Source: an uncultured Pelagibacteraceae bacterium
GTDB taxonomy: Bacteria > Pseudomonadota > Alphaproteobacteria > Pelagibacterales > Pelagibacteraceae
Length of the DNA stretch: 64,000 bases
NCBI GenBank assembly: GCA_902595285.1
Contig: CACJPL010000005.1
Coordinates: 38,722-102,721 of the forward strand
Direction of reading: 5' to 3'
The notes under the pieces are model-generated. The model was not told the origin of the DNA and did no database searches. It saw only the letters and a list, made by a program, of their open reading frames with translations. Every line of letters begins with the position of its first letter. The stretch's first letter is position 1. The translations under genes were made by a program, and so were the position numbers. Positions 9,233 to 16,907 of this stretch are shown one piece after another.

Positions 9233-9456
9233 TAAAAAATAATTTTATAAATACCGATTACAAATAATGGAATTTGTAATCCAAAGTTAGTTAAAATGGC
9301 CTTATCCTTTAATAAGAAACCTGAAATTGTCCATCCGACAACACCAAGCCCATGAAAATAAATATTCAGCGGGTAAATATTAAGATTTGTAAGTAAAATA
9401 CCAGTTAACACTAAGAGTGTACTTATCCACTTTAGATATTTTTTTAAAAATGACAT
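9232..9456 (-). CDS. Small membrane protein upstream of arsC
   Basis: A 74-residue hydrophobic protein with three predicted membrane segments (about residues 9-27, 33-48 and 56-73) and a lysine-rich N-terminus. It overlaps arsC by one base, so it is the first gene of the arsC operon. It resembles small SAR11 membrane proteins of unknown function (I think of the DUF6552 group, from memory). No catalytic motif is visible, and a role in arsenic handling is only inferred from position. Confidence 0.65.
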   Translation of the reverse strand: MSFLKKYLKWISTLLVLTGILLTNLNIYPLNIYFHGLGVVGWTISGFLLKDKAILTNFGLQIPLFVIGIYKIIF

Positions 9457-9512
9457 TCAAAATTTATATGAATGTTATGTTAAAGATTTATTACAATAGA
9501 CTTTTATGTGAT

Positions 9513-10394
9513 TTAATTTTTTTGAAGTTCATAGATAGAAACATAATGTTTCTTCTTAGGGAGTGGGATTATGGTTGGAACTTTAGTCAATCTTGGTTTT
9601 ATTGATTTATTTCCTACAATTATATTTTTGTCATAATTTTCCAAATCAACCTCAGGATGAGGATTTCCATCATTGATTAATGGCCACGCATCACAAGCTC
9701 TATATCCAAATAAAATTAATGGTCTTGAGTTATTCATTTGATTGTGTCCAGACCCATGAACTGATCTACAATGAAAAAATACTACTGTTCCAGCCGTTCC
9801 AGTTATAGAAACACTATCTTTAGTTCCTATTTTATTTTTCTTAGTGTCTATTTTTCCAACAAAATAATTTTCTTTGCTGTGGTGGCTGTACAATTTCTTT
9901 TTGTGTGAATTCTTTATTATTTTAAGTGGCCCATTTTTTTCATAACAATCATCTAAATATATACCAACTGTAATTAAATCATCGTTTGTATGAGGGTAAA
10001 AAGCCCAATCTTGATGCCATCCAATTTCACTACCTTTTTTCTTATTTGGAAGCTTGAAATTTAATTTACCTAGATGAAATCTAACTGTTCCACCTAATAA
10101 TTTTTTTGCTATAGATATAATTTTTTTATCTCTAGATAACTCATAGAAAATTTTATGCCTGTTCTGAGGATTATTTAGTCTTAGAATTTCTTTATTTTTT
10201 GGAGAAATCGAATTGTAAACAAAATGGTAATTATCATAGGACTGAGTTCCATTTGTACCATTACCTTTTTTTCTTTTTTTTTCTTTTGAAATTACTTCAT
10301 TAACAATTTTATTAATTTTATTTATCTTTGTTTGAGAAATAAGATTTTCTTTAACAAGAAAGCCATTTTTTTTAAATAAATTTAAATCATTCAT
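9513..10394 (-). CDS. Phytanoyl-CoA dioxygenase (PhyH) family oxygenase
   Basis: Fe(II)/2-oxoglutarate-dependent dioxygenase of 293 residues. The iron ligands are visible as H-x-D in GWHQDWAFYP, with a distal His in SVHGSGHNQ followed by NSRP, whose Arg binds 2-oxoglutarate. The core LITVGIYLDDCYEKNGPL is typical of PhyH proteins. It stands alone on the minus strand with a 132-bp spacer upstream. Family members hydroxylate lipids, ectoine, small acids or phosphonates, so the substrate cannot be named. Confidence 0.85.
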   Translation of the reverse strand: MNDLNLFKKNGFLVKENLISQTKINKINKIVNEVISKEKKRKKGNGTNGTQSYDNYHFVYNSISPKNKEILRLNNPQNRHKIFYELSRDKKIISIAKKLLGGTVRFHLGKLNFKLPNKKKGSEIGWHQDWAFYPHTNDDLITVGIYLDDCYEKNGPLKIIKNSHKKKLYSHHSKENYFVGKIDTKKNKIGTKDSVSITGTAGTVVFFHCRSVHGSGHNQMNNSRPLILFGYRACDAWPLINDGNPHPEVDLENYDKNIIVGNKSIKPRLTKVPTIIPLPKKKHYVSIYELQKN

Positions 10395-10479
10395 ATAGTC
10401 AGATTATGAAAGAAAATAAATCTTCTCTAAAATAAATACAATGTTTTTTGTGATATTAAATAAAAGTAATAATTATTTG

Positions 10480-10513
10480 TTAATCCGAGAATTTAAAAAA
10501 ATTCCCGGATTAA
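10480..10513 (-). terminator. Hairpin downstream of znuA
   Basis: Inverted repeat 14 bp after the znuA stop: TTAATCCG at 10480-10487 pairs with CGGATTAA at 10506-10513, and after one mismatch GAATTT pairs with AAATTC around a four-A loop. There is no clear U-tract on the minus strand, so it may be a weak terminator or an RNA-stabilising 3' hairpin. Confidence 0.5.
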
Positions 10514-10526
10514 ACCTAATTTTTAA

Positions 10527-11609
10527 TTAACAACCTTTGAAAGATGCAGACATATTTCTAATTAAATTGAAATATAAGTCTTTTCCTGGGTCTAAAGTCG
10601 CTCCTAATGGATCAACTACACCGGTTTTAATATTCATGTCTTTTGCAACCGCTTTAATGATATCAGGGTTAAATTGAGGTTCAGAAAATACACAAGCAAC
10701 TTTATCGTGTTCAATTATCTCTCTGATTTCTGCTAGTTGTTCTGCTCCAGGCATTACATCTGTATTAACAGTAAAAGCACCTAATATATTTACATTAAAT
10801 CTTTTCTCAAAATACTGATAAGCATCATGGAATACAATTGAAGCAACACTGCTACTTAAATCAGTCATTACATCAATTGTAAGTTTATCAATTTTTTGTA
10901 AAGCTTTAGCTAAATTACTTTTATATTTAGCTTCATTCTTTGAATCATTTTCGATTAGATGCTCAGTCATCTCATTTAATATAGCTTTTGCATTAATTGG
11001 ATCCAGCCAAATGTGGGGATCAAATTCACCATGTGCATGACCTTCATGGCCATGATCGTCATGATCATCGTGATCATCTTTCTTCTTATGTCCATGATCG
11101 TCATGATCATCGTGGTCATCTTTCTTCTTATGTCCATGATCGTCATGATCATCGTGATCATCTTTCTTCTTATGTCCATGATCGTCATGATCATCGTGGT
11201 CATCTTTCTTTTTATGTCCGTGATCATGATCATGTTCGTCAAAAATATTTCTCTCTCTAAATTTTAATACCTGTAATCCTTTAGTTTCCATTAATTCAAT
11301 TTTTTCTGCTTTCTTAGCAATTGAACTCAATGGTTTTTCTAAAAAACTCTCTAAATCTTCACCAACCCAGAATATTAGATCTGCATTTTGAAGCATTTTT
11401 GCGTGCGAAGGTTTCATTGCAAATCCGTGCGGGGATGCATATCCATCAACTATTAAATCAGGTTTAGCAATACCATCCATTAAGTAACTAGCCAATGAAT
11501 GAATTGGTTTAATAGAAGCAACTACTTTTATTTCAGCATTTGCTGGTGTAAAGAATGTTAGAATTGATAATATTGAGAATATAAGTGGTATTTTTTTAAT
11601 ATTTTTCAT
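10527..11609 (-). CDS. znuA: Zinc ABC transporter periplasmic binding protein ZnuA
   Basis: Zinc-binding protein of the ZnuABC importer. A Sec signal peptide (about residues 1-25, ending PANA) is followed by the cluster A-I fold with metal-binding His in SIKPIHSL, HGEFDPHIWLDP and FHDAYQYF. Residues about 123-193 form a loop made of near-identical 14-residue His/Asp/Lys units, an expanded version of the His-rich loop known in ZnuA proteins. The 360-residue length is longer than usual because of it. The protein ends in Cys. It is divergent from znuC across two Zur-type operators. Confidence 0.95.
   Translation of the reverse strand: MKNIKKIPLIFSILSILTFFTPANAEIKVVASIKPIHSLASYLMDGIAKPDLIVDGYASPHGFAMKPSHAKMLQNADLIFWVGEDLESFLEKPLSSIAKKAEKIELMETKGLQVLKFRERNIFDEHDHDHGHKKKDDHDDHDDHGHKKKDDHDDHDDHGHKKKDDHDDHDDHGHKKKDDHDDHDDHGHEGHAHGEFDPHIWLDPINAKAILNEMTEHLIENDSKNEAKYKSNLAKALQKIDKLTIDVMTDLSSSVASIVFHDAYQYFEKRFNVNILGAFTVNTDVMPGAEQLAEIREIIEHDKVACVFSEPQFNPDIIKAVAKDMNIKTGVVDPLGATLDPGKDLYFNLIRNMSASFKGC
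11050..11217. repeat. Four tandem 42-bp units encoding the ZnuA histidine loop
   Basis: Four exact-length 42-bp units begin at 11050, 11092, 11134 and 11176, and a diverged fifth begins at 11218. Units 1 and 3 read CGTGATCAT where units 2 and 4 read CGTGGTCAT, an A-B-A-B pattern that points to a recent duplication of an 84-bp pair; unit 4 adds one change (CTTTTTATG). Each unit encodes 14 residues rich in His and Asp with a KKK spacer. The units are full of the short palindrome ATGATCAT, so frames on both strands stay open here. Confidence 0.95.
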
Positions 11610-11629
11610 AATAAGTAATTTAATTGGTT

Positions 11630-11642
11630 GTTATAATATAAC
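11630..11642. promoter_or_regulatory. Zur-type operator 1
   Basis: Perfect 13-bp palindrome GTTATAATATAAC in the 71-bp divergent znuA/znuC spacer. It matches the TGTTATA-ATATAACA type of box that I recall for alphaproteobacterial Zur. A zur gene lies in the same operon. Confidence 0.75.
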
Positions 11643-11647
11643 GTTAT

Positions 11648-11660
11648 GTAATAATATAAC
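11648..11660. promoter_or_regulatory. Zur-type operator 2
   Basis: GTAATAATATAAC, one mismatch from operator 1 and 18 bp away centre to centre, just under two helical turns, so two dimers could bind near the same face. One operator could serve each divergent transcript. Confidence 0.65.
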
Positions 11661-11680
11661 ATTTATAAGTCAAGCAATAT

Positions 11681-12427
11681 ATGAGCTCAGAAAATAGTAC
11701 ATTAGTAAAACTAAATAACGCTGGTTTTAAACAAAATGATAAATGGCTAGTGGAAGGTGTTTCTTTAACTGTTGAAAAAGGAAAGATTGTTACTCTTATA
11801 GGACCAAATGGATCTGGAAAAAGTACTACCGCAAAAATTGCATTGGGAATTTACAAAAACATAGAAGGAAGTGTTGAGAAATACACAAATAAAGTTGGAT
11901 ATGTTCCACAAAAAATATCTATTGATTGGACCTTACCGTTAAGAGTTTATGATTTTATGCTTCTAACTGAAAATATTAAAGATGAGGCAATTGATGAAGC
12001 ACTTACATTAACAGGTGTTATCCATCTTAAGAATAAAAATTTAGGAAATTTATCAGGTGGTGAATTTCAAAGAGTTTTAATCGCTAGAGCTATTTCAAAA
12101 AAACCAGAACTATTAGTTCTTGATGAACCTGTTCAAGGAGTTGATTACACTGGTGAGATTGCTTTGTATGAATTAATAAAAAGAATTTCTGATACACTGA
12201 ATTGTGGAATTCTATTAATCTCACATGATCTACATACAGTCATGACCGCAACTGATCATGTTGTTTGTTTAAATGGTCACGTATGTTGCTCTGGATCACC
12301 AATGGATGTTGCTAAAAATAATGAATATAAAACCTTATTTGGTGAACAAGCATCTCAAATTCTTTCTGTGTATGAACATAAACATGATCACGTTCATTCT
12401 GATGAGGGAGAAATAAAGAAAAATTAA
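11681..12427 (+). CDS. znuC: Zinc ABC transporter ATP-binding protein ZnuC
   Basis: ATPase of the zinc importer, 248 residues. Walker A GPNGSGKST is near residues 45-53, the signature LSGGEFQR near 124-131 and Walker B LLVLDEPVQG near 145-154, with the switch His in ISHDLH. The tail EHKHDHVHSDEGE is His-rich, as is common in ZnuC. It is the first gene of znuC-znuB-zur, with one base before znuB, and starts about 20 bp after the second Zur-type operator. Confidence 0.96.
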   Translation: MSSENSTLVKLNNAGFKQNDKWLVEGVSLTVEKGKIVTLIGPNGSGKSTTAKIALGIYKNIEGSVEKYTNKVGYVPQKISIDWTLPLRVYDFMLLTENIKDEAIDEALTLTGVIHLKNKNLGNLSGGEFQRVLIARAISKKPELLVLDEPVQGVDYTGEIALYELIKRISDTLNCGILLISHDLHTVMTATDHVVCLNGHVCCSGSPMDVAKNNEYKTLFGEQASQILSVYEHKHDHVHSDEGEIKKN

Positions 12428-12428
12428 T

Positions 12429-13232
12429 ATGTTTGATGATTTTTTTATAAGAGCATTATTTGCAGGAATAGGAATTGCATTTGTAACAGGACCGTTAGGT
12501 TGTTTTGTAGTATGGAGAAGATTATCTTATTTTGGTGATACATTAGCTCATTCAGCGCTTCTTGGAGTTACAATGGCATATACTTTAGATTTAAATATAG
12601 CTATTTCAGTGTTTTTAATTTCTTCAGTAATCGCATTAATCCTAATTCAACTACAGAAAAAAACTAATTTACCTGGGGATGCTTTGCTTGGTCTTTTAGC
12701 ACATTCCTCATTAGCTGTCGGATTAGTAGTAATAGGTTTTTTAACCTTTATTCGTTTTGATATTATGGGACTTTTATTTGGCGATATATTAGCCGTAACA
12801 ACTGATGATTTGATAATTATTTGGACTGGAGGAGCTTTAATTTTATTATTTCTTAAATTGATTTGGAAACCGTTGTTTGCGTCTACAGTTAATTATGAAT
12901 TAGCAGAAGCAGAAGGATTAAACCCTGATAGAGCAAAAGCTATTTTTACAATTCTTATGGCTGCTGTAATTGCCATATCAATTAAAATGGTAGGGTTATT
13001 ACTAATTACAGGTATGCTAATTATACCAGCGGCTATGGCTAGAAATATCTCAGACAGTCCTCAAAAAATGGTAATATTTTCAATTATTGGTGGATTACTG
13101 TCTGTTGTATTAGGCTTATATTCTTCATTAGAATTTAATACATCTTCAGGACCATCAATAATAGCTGCCTCGTTAGTATTATTCATACTATCTTTATTTA
13201 AAATAAAACAATCGATTAAATTGAAAAACTGA
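12429..13232 (+). CDS. znuB: Zinc ABC transporter permease ZnuB
   Basis: Membrane permease of the ABC-3 family, 267 residues with about eight helices. RRLSYFGDTLAHSALLGV near residues 30-48 and GLLLITGMLIIPAAMAR near residue 190 are typical of ZnuB/MntB permeases. It lies between znuC and zur; pairing with ZnuA and Zur favours zinc over manganese or iron. Confidence 0.95.
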   Translation: MFDDFFIRALFAGIGIAFVTGPLGCFVVWRRLSYFGDTLAHSALLGVTMAYTLDLNIAISVFLISSVIALILIQLQKKTNLPGDALLGLLAHSSLAVGLVVIGFLTFIRFDIMGLLFGDILAVTTDDLIIIWTGGALILLFLKLIWKPLFASTVNYELAEAEGLNPDRAKAIFTILMAAVIAISIKMVGLLLITGMLIIPAAMARNISDSPQKMVIFSIIGGLLSVVLGLYSSLEFNTSSGPSIIAASLVLFILSLFKIKQSIKLKN

Positions 13233-13256
13233 TAACTAATTGATAAGAATTTAAAA

Positions 13257-13655
13257 ATGCAAAAAGAACATAGCCTTTCAAAAAATCAAAAAATCATTTT
13301 TGATCTTATTGATAAATCTGGTGGACCTATGAAAGCTTATTCAATCCTTTTTAATGTTCAAAAAAAAGGAATTAAAGCGCCTTTACAAGTTTACAGGGCA
13401 TTAGATAAATTAGTTGAAATAGGAAAAATTCATAAGATTGAAAGTAGAAATGCTTTTATAGCTTGTCAAAATTCAAGCTGTCAGGTTTCAAAAGCAACAG
13501 CTTTTTCAATTTGCGAAAGTTGTGAAAATGTATCAGAAATAAGTAATTCAAAACTTTTAAAATATTTATCTAGCTTTTCAGATAACTCTGGAATGAAATA
13601 TAGCAAATATAATCTAGAATTTTTTGGTTTATGTAAAAAATGTAAATCAAAATAA
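13257..13655 (+). CDS. zur: Fur-family zinc uptake regulator Zur
   Basis: Metal-dependent repressor of 132 residues with an N-terminal winged helix (PLQVYRALDKLVEIGKIHKI near 42-61) and a C-terminal dimerisation domain. The structural zinc site is two CxxC pairs, Cys86/Cys89 and Cys126/Cys129. Of the four E. coli Zur regulatory ligands, His59, Cys70 and Glu94 align, but the one equivalent to His96 is absent (Ser/Lys at 78-79), with an extra Cys75 nearby. Position behind znuB and the two operators upstream indicate autoregulated zinc control. The stop overlaps the next gene's start by one base. Confidence 0.88.
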   Translation: MQKEHSLSKNQKIIFDLIDKSGGPMKAYSILFNVQKKGIKAPLQVYRALDKLVEIGKIHKIESRNAFIACQNSSCQVSKATAFSICESCENVSEISNSKLLKYLSSFSDNSGMKYSKYNLEFFGLCKKCKSK

Positions 13656-14653
13656 TGAGCACAGTTTCATTAACTTTAGACGAAATATTTGAACTAGCTA
13701 AAAAAACTCTTTTGGCAAATGGTTGTGATGATGAAACAGCATCAATTTTATCAGACTTAATTAGAAATGCTGAAAGAGATGGTTCTGTATCACACGGTTT
13801 ATTTAGACTTCCAGCATATGTAACAGGCCTTAAAGGTGGAAAGATAAATGGAAAAGGGAAACCCGAAGTAAAAAAAATATCTCCATCTGTAATAAAAGTC
13901 GAAGGTAATAATTGTTTAGCACCTGTTGTTTTAAATAAAGGATTGCCTGAATTAGCAAAAGCTGCAAAAGAAAATGGTGTTGCGGTATTAGCAATAAATA
14001 ATTCGCATCATATGGCTGCTATGTGGCCTGAAACAGAAAAATTAGCAGAGGAAGGTTTAGTTGCATTTGCTTGTACATCTTACAAGCCTGCTGTAGCACC
14101 TGCTGGTGCCATAAAACCTTTATTTGGAACAAACCCAATTTCGTTTGCTTGGCCACGTCCAGGTAAAACACCTGTTGTTTATGATATGGCAACAGCCTCA
14201 ATGGCGATGGGGGAAGTTCAAGTTGCCAAAAGAGAGGGGCACAAAGTTCCACTTGGAACTGGTTTAACTAAAGATGGTAGAGAAACAACTGATCCGGGGG
14301 AAATTGCTGATGGTGGAGTTTTATTACCTTTTGGTGGTTACAAAGGATCTGCAATTGCAATGATGGTAGAATTAATGGCAGGCGCATTAGTAGGAGACAA
14401 TTTTAGTTTTGAAACTGCTGCCAAAGATAATAATGATGGTGGTCCTCCAAGTGGCGGTGAATTCATACTAGCAATTAATCCAGACAAAACATCAGGCACT
14501 AATTGGCAAAAACATGCTGAGGAATTTTTTGAAAAAATGAAATCAATGGGTGAAGTAAGATTACCTGGAGAAAGACGTCATAAGAACAGAATGGATACTG
14601 GTCCAAGAAATATTAACGAAGAATTAGTAAATAAAATTAAATCTTTAAGCTAA
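13655..14653 (+). CDS. Ldh2-family malate/lactate/ureidoglycolate-type dehydrogenase
   Basis: NAD(P)-dependent 2-hydroxyacid dehydrogenase of the YlbC/AllD/ComC (Ldh2) family, 332 residues. Family marks include NNSHHMAAMWPETE near residues 112-125, LFGTNPISFAWPRPG near 155-169, ATASMAMGEVQ and LLPFGGYKGSAIAMMVE near 228-244. It overlaps zur by one base but has no evident zinc link. Its 3' end overlaps xthA tail to tail by 9 bp. Substrates in the family include malate, sulfolactate, ureidoglycolate and proline-derived acids; the exact one cannot be named. Confidence 0.85.
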   Translation: MSTVSLTLDEIFELAKKTLLANGCDDETASILSDLIRNAERDGSVSHGLFRLPAYVTGLKGGKINGKGKPEVKKISPSVIKVEGNNCLAPVVLNKGLPELAKAAKENGVAVLAINNSHHMAAMWPETEKLAEEGLVAFACTSYKPAVAPAGAIKPLFGTNPISFAWPRPGKTPVVYDMATASMAMGEVQVAKREGHKVPLGTGLTKDGRETTDPGEIADGGVLLPFGGYKGSAIAMMVELMAGALVGDNFSFETAAKDNNDGGPPSGGEFILAINPDKTSGTNWQKHAEEFFEKMKSMGEVRLPGERRHKNRMDTGPRNINEELVNKIKSLS

Positions 14654-15421
14654 ATTAATCTCAATTGGTGTGTGATCAGAAGGCTTTTCTCTTCCACGTG
14701 GATCTTTATTAATGTTAATATCTTTAATTTGATCAATTATAGAATTTGAAACTAAAAAATGATCAATCCTCATACCGTTATTTTTTTGCCATGCACCTCT
14801 CATATAATCCCAAAATGTATATCCTTCTTGTTCTTCATAAAAATGTCTGTAGACATCATTAAAACCAAGATTAATCATTTCTCTAAATTTTTTTCTTATT
14901 TCAAGTCTGTATAAAGCATCGTCTTCAAAACTTTTAACATTATAAACATCTTCTGCCGAGGGAATAATATTGAAATCTCCAGCTAAAATAATATTTGAAT
15001 TTTTTTTAGATAATGTTTTTAATTGTTTTATTAATTGATCAAGCCAATTTTTTTTATAATCATATTTTTCAGTGTCCACAGGATTGCCATTAGGTGTATA
15101 AATATTTATTAATTGTATATTTTTTTTCTTATATTCAAATTCAGCTGAAATTATTCTTGATTGTTTTAACTTATCCTTAATTAAATCTGTTTTGACATTT
15201 TTTAATTTATTTTTTGAGATGATCGCTACACCATTATAACTTTTTTGGCCAAATACATGACTTTCATAATCCATTGATGAAAAATCATCATATGGAAAAT
15301 TAACATCTTCGGTTTTGATTTCCTGCATCATTAAAATATCAGGTTTATATTTTAATAAATAGCTTTTGATATTTTCAATTCTTGCTCTTACCGAGTTTAC
15401 ATTCCAAGATGAAATGAGCAT
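14645..15421 (-). CDS. xthA: Exodeoxyribonuclease III / AP endonuclease
   Basis: Base-excision-repair nuclease that cuts at abasic sites and removes blocked 3' ends. The 258 residues carry the EEP fold: SWNVNSVRARI (N-terminal Asn), MQEIKTED (metal Glu), AGDFNIIP (Asp/Asn pair), RIDHFLVS and SDHTPIEI (catalytic His). I chose ATG 15421 (MLISSWNVNS) rather than a longer frame that would run back into the upstream Fe-S carrier gene, whose stop overlaps this ATG by one base. Confidence 0.95.
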   Translation of the reverse strand: MLISSWNVNSVRARIENIKSYLLKYKPDILMMQEIKTEDVNFPYDDFSSMDYESHVFGQKSYNGVAIISKNKLKNVKTDLIKDKLKQSRIISAEFEYKKKNIQLINIYTPNGNPVDTEKYDYKKNWLDQLIKQLKTLSKKNSNIILAGDFNIIPSAEDVYNVKSFEDDALYRLEIRKKFREMINLGFNDVYRHFYEEQEGYTFWDYMRGAWQKNNGMRIDHFLVSNSIIDQIKDININKDPRGREKPSDHTPIEINLA

Positions 15422-15738
15422 TAAAGTGAGAAAGAAACTCCACAACCACATGAAGATTTGGTTTGTGGATTAGATATTTTGAATTGTTCACCTATAAGTT
15501 CAGAAACATAATCAACCTCAGATCCTTTAAGTAAATCAGCTGAAGTTTTATCAATTAAAATATTTTGATAATTTAAATCATCGTCTTGTTTTGATTTATC
15601 AAATGTAAATTCATATTGAAAACCAGAACATCCCCCACCTTTGATAGCGATTCTGAAGAATGATCCTTTGTCTTTTTTTGACAACAAATTATCTATTTGT
15701 TTTAACGCTTTATCCGTAAATTTAATTTCTTTAATCAT
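15421..15738 (-). CDS. erpA: A-type iron-sulfur carrier (ErpA/IscA family)
   Basis: Small carrier of 105 residues that delivers Fe-S clusters to apoproteins. The three conserved cysteines are in GGGCSGFQY (about residue 37) and SSCGCGVSF at the C-terminus. Standing alone rather than in an isc or suf operon, with this C-terminus, favours ErpA, though IscA or SufA cannot be excluded. It is divergent from dgt across 50 bp and coupled to xthA. Confidence 0.88.
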   Translation of the reverse strand: MIKEIKFTDKALKQIDNLLSKKDKGSFFRIAIKGGGCSGFQYEFTFDKSKQDDDLNYQNILIDKTSADLLKGSEVDYVSELIGEQFKISNPQTKSSCGCGVSFSL

Positions 15739-15788
15739 GTCTGAACACTGATATTACTAATATAATACTTAATTATTTAAATTAAAGG

Positions 15789-16907
15789 ATGAAAAAAGAC
15801 ACTTTGTTAGGAGTATTTAAAAGTAAAGGCAGACTTAATAAAGAGGCTAATTCAAAATACAGATCTCCTTTTCAACGCGATAGAGATCGAATAATTCACA
15901 GCGCATCATTTAGAAGATTAAAGCATAAAACCCAAGTATTTGTTAACACAGAAGGGGATCATTTTAGAACCAGGATTACTCATTCAATTGAAGTTGCTCA
16001 AATAGCAAGATCGATTGCAAAATATCTAAAATTAAATGAAGATTTAGCTGAAACCTTAAGTCTTGCTCATGATCTAGGTCATACTCCATTTGGCCATGCA
16101 GGAGAGGACGCTTTAGATGAATGTATGCAAAATTATGGAGGTTTCGATCACAATCTTCAGACACTAAGAATAGTAATGTTTTTAGAGAATAAATATTTTA
16201 AATTTGCTGGATTAAATTTAACTCTTGAAACTTTAGAAGGACTTTTAAAACATAATGGACCAGTAGATGATCTAAGTATGATCAGTAAACTAATTGGTTT
16301 AAAAGTTTTCAAAAATAAAATTAATTTTAATACTTATCCATCATTAGAGGCTCAAATATCAGCTATATCAGATGATATTGCCTATAATAATCATGATATT
16401 CAAGATGGAATTAAAGCAAACCTATTTAAACTTGAGGAATTAGTTGAATTAGATTTTTTCAAAAATATTTATCAAAAATATAAAAATAAAATTAATAAAA
16501 AAAATTATAAAATTGCAATTTATCAAATCATCAGAGATTCAATAGATATTATGATTAGAGATTTACTAAGTAATACTGAAAAAAATATTAAAAAATTTAA
16601 AATTAAGTCATTAAAAGATGTATCAAAATCAGATCAATTAATAGTTTCTTTTTCAGATAAAATAGAAAATTCAGAACGAGAAATCCGATCATTTTTAAGA
16701 CATAGGATGTATCACAATAAATCGGTGCTTAATAAGAATCAAAGAGGTAAAATGATAATTAAGAGATTATTTAAAATAATTAAATCAAATCCTAGAAAAT
16801 TTCTTACTAAAGAGCAATTGACTAAGGACAAATATAGAGCTATTTCAGATTTTATATCTGGTATGACAGATAGATACGCAATTAACCTTTGTAACGATAA
16901 TAAATGA
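15789..16907 (+). CDS. dgt: dGTPase-like HD triphosphohydrolase
   Basis: Hydrolyses dNTPs to deoxynucleosides and triphosphate; 372 residues, matching the dgt-like family usual beside argS in alphaproteobacteria. The HD metal site is seen as RTRITHSIEVAQIARSI (His) and SLAHDLGHTPFGHAGEDAL (His-Asp), with the distal Asp in ISDDIAYNNHDIQDG. RSPFQRDRDRIIHSASFRRLKHKTQV at the N-terminus is family-typical. It overlaps argS by 4 bp. Confidence 0.92.
   Translation: MKKDTLLGVFKSKGRLNKEANSKYRSPFQRDRDRIIHSASFRRLKHKTQVFVNTEGDHFRTRITHSIEVAQIARSIAKYLKLNEDLAETLSLAHDLGHTPFGHAGEDALDECMQNYGGFDHNLQTLRIVMFLENKYFKFAGLNLTLETLEGLLKHNGPVDDLSMISKLIGLKVFKNKINFNTYPSLEAQISAISDDIAYNNHDIQDGIKANLFKLEELVELDFFKNIYQKYKNKINKKNYKIAIYQIIRDSIDIMIRDLLSNTEKNIKKFKIKSLKDVSKSDQLIVSFSDKIENSEREIRSFLRHRMYHNKSVLNKNQRGKMIIKRLFKIIKSNPRKFLTKEQLTKDKYRAISDFISGMTDRYAINLCNDNK

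Noticed and set aside
10976..11267. Open frames of 84-88 residues on both strands across the ZnuA repeat
   Set aside because: They arise from the 42-bp palindrome-rich repeat, which lacks stops in several frames; only the znuA frame has a signal peptide and domain context.
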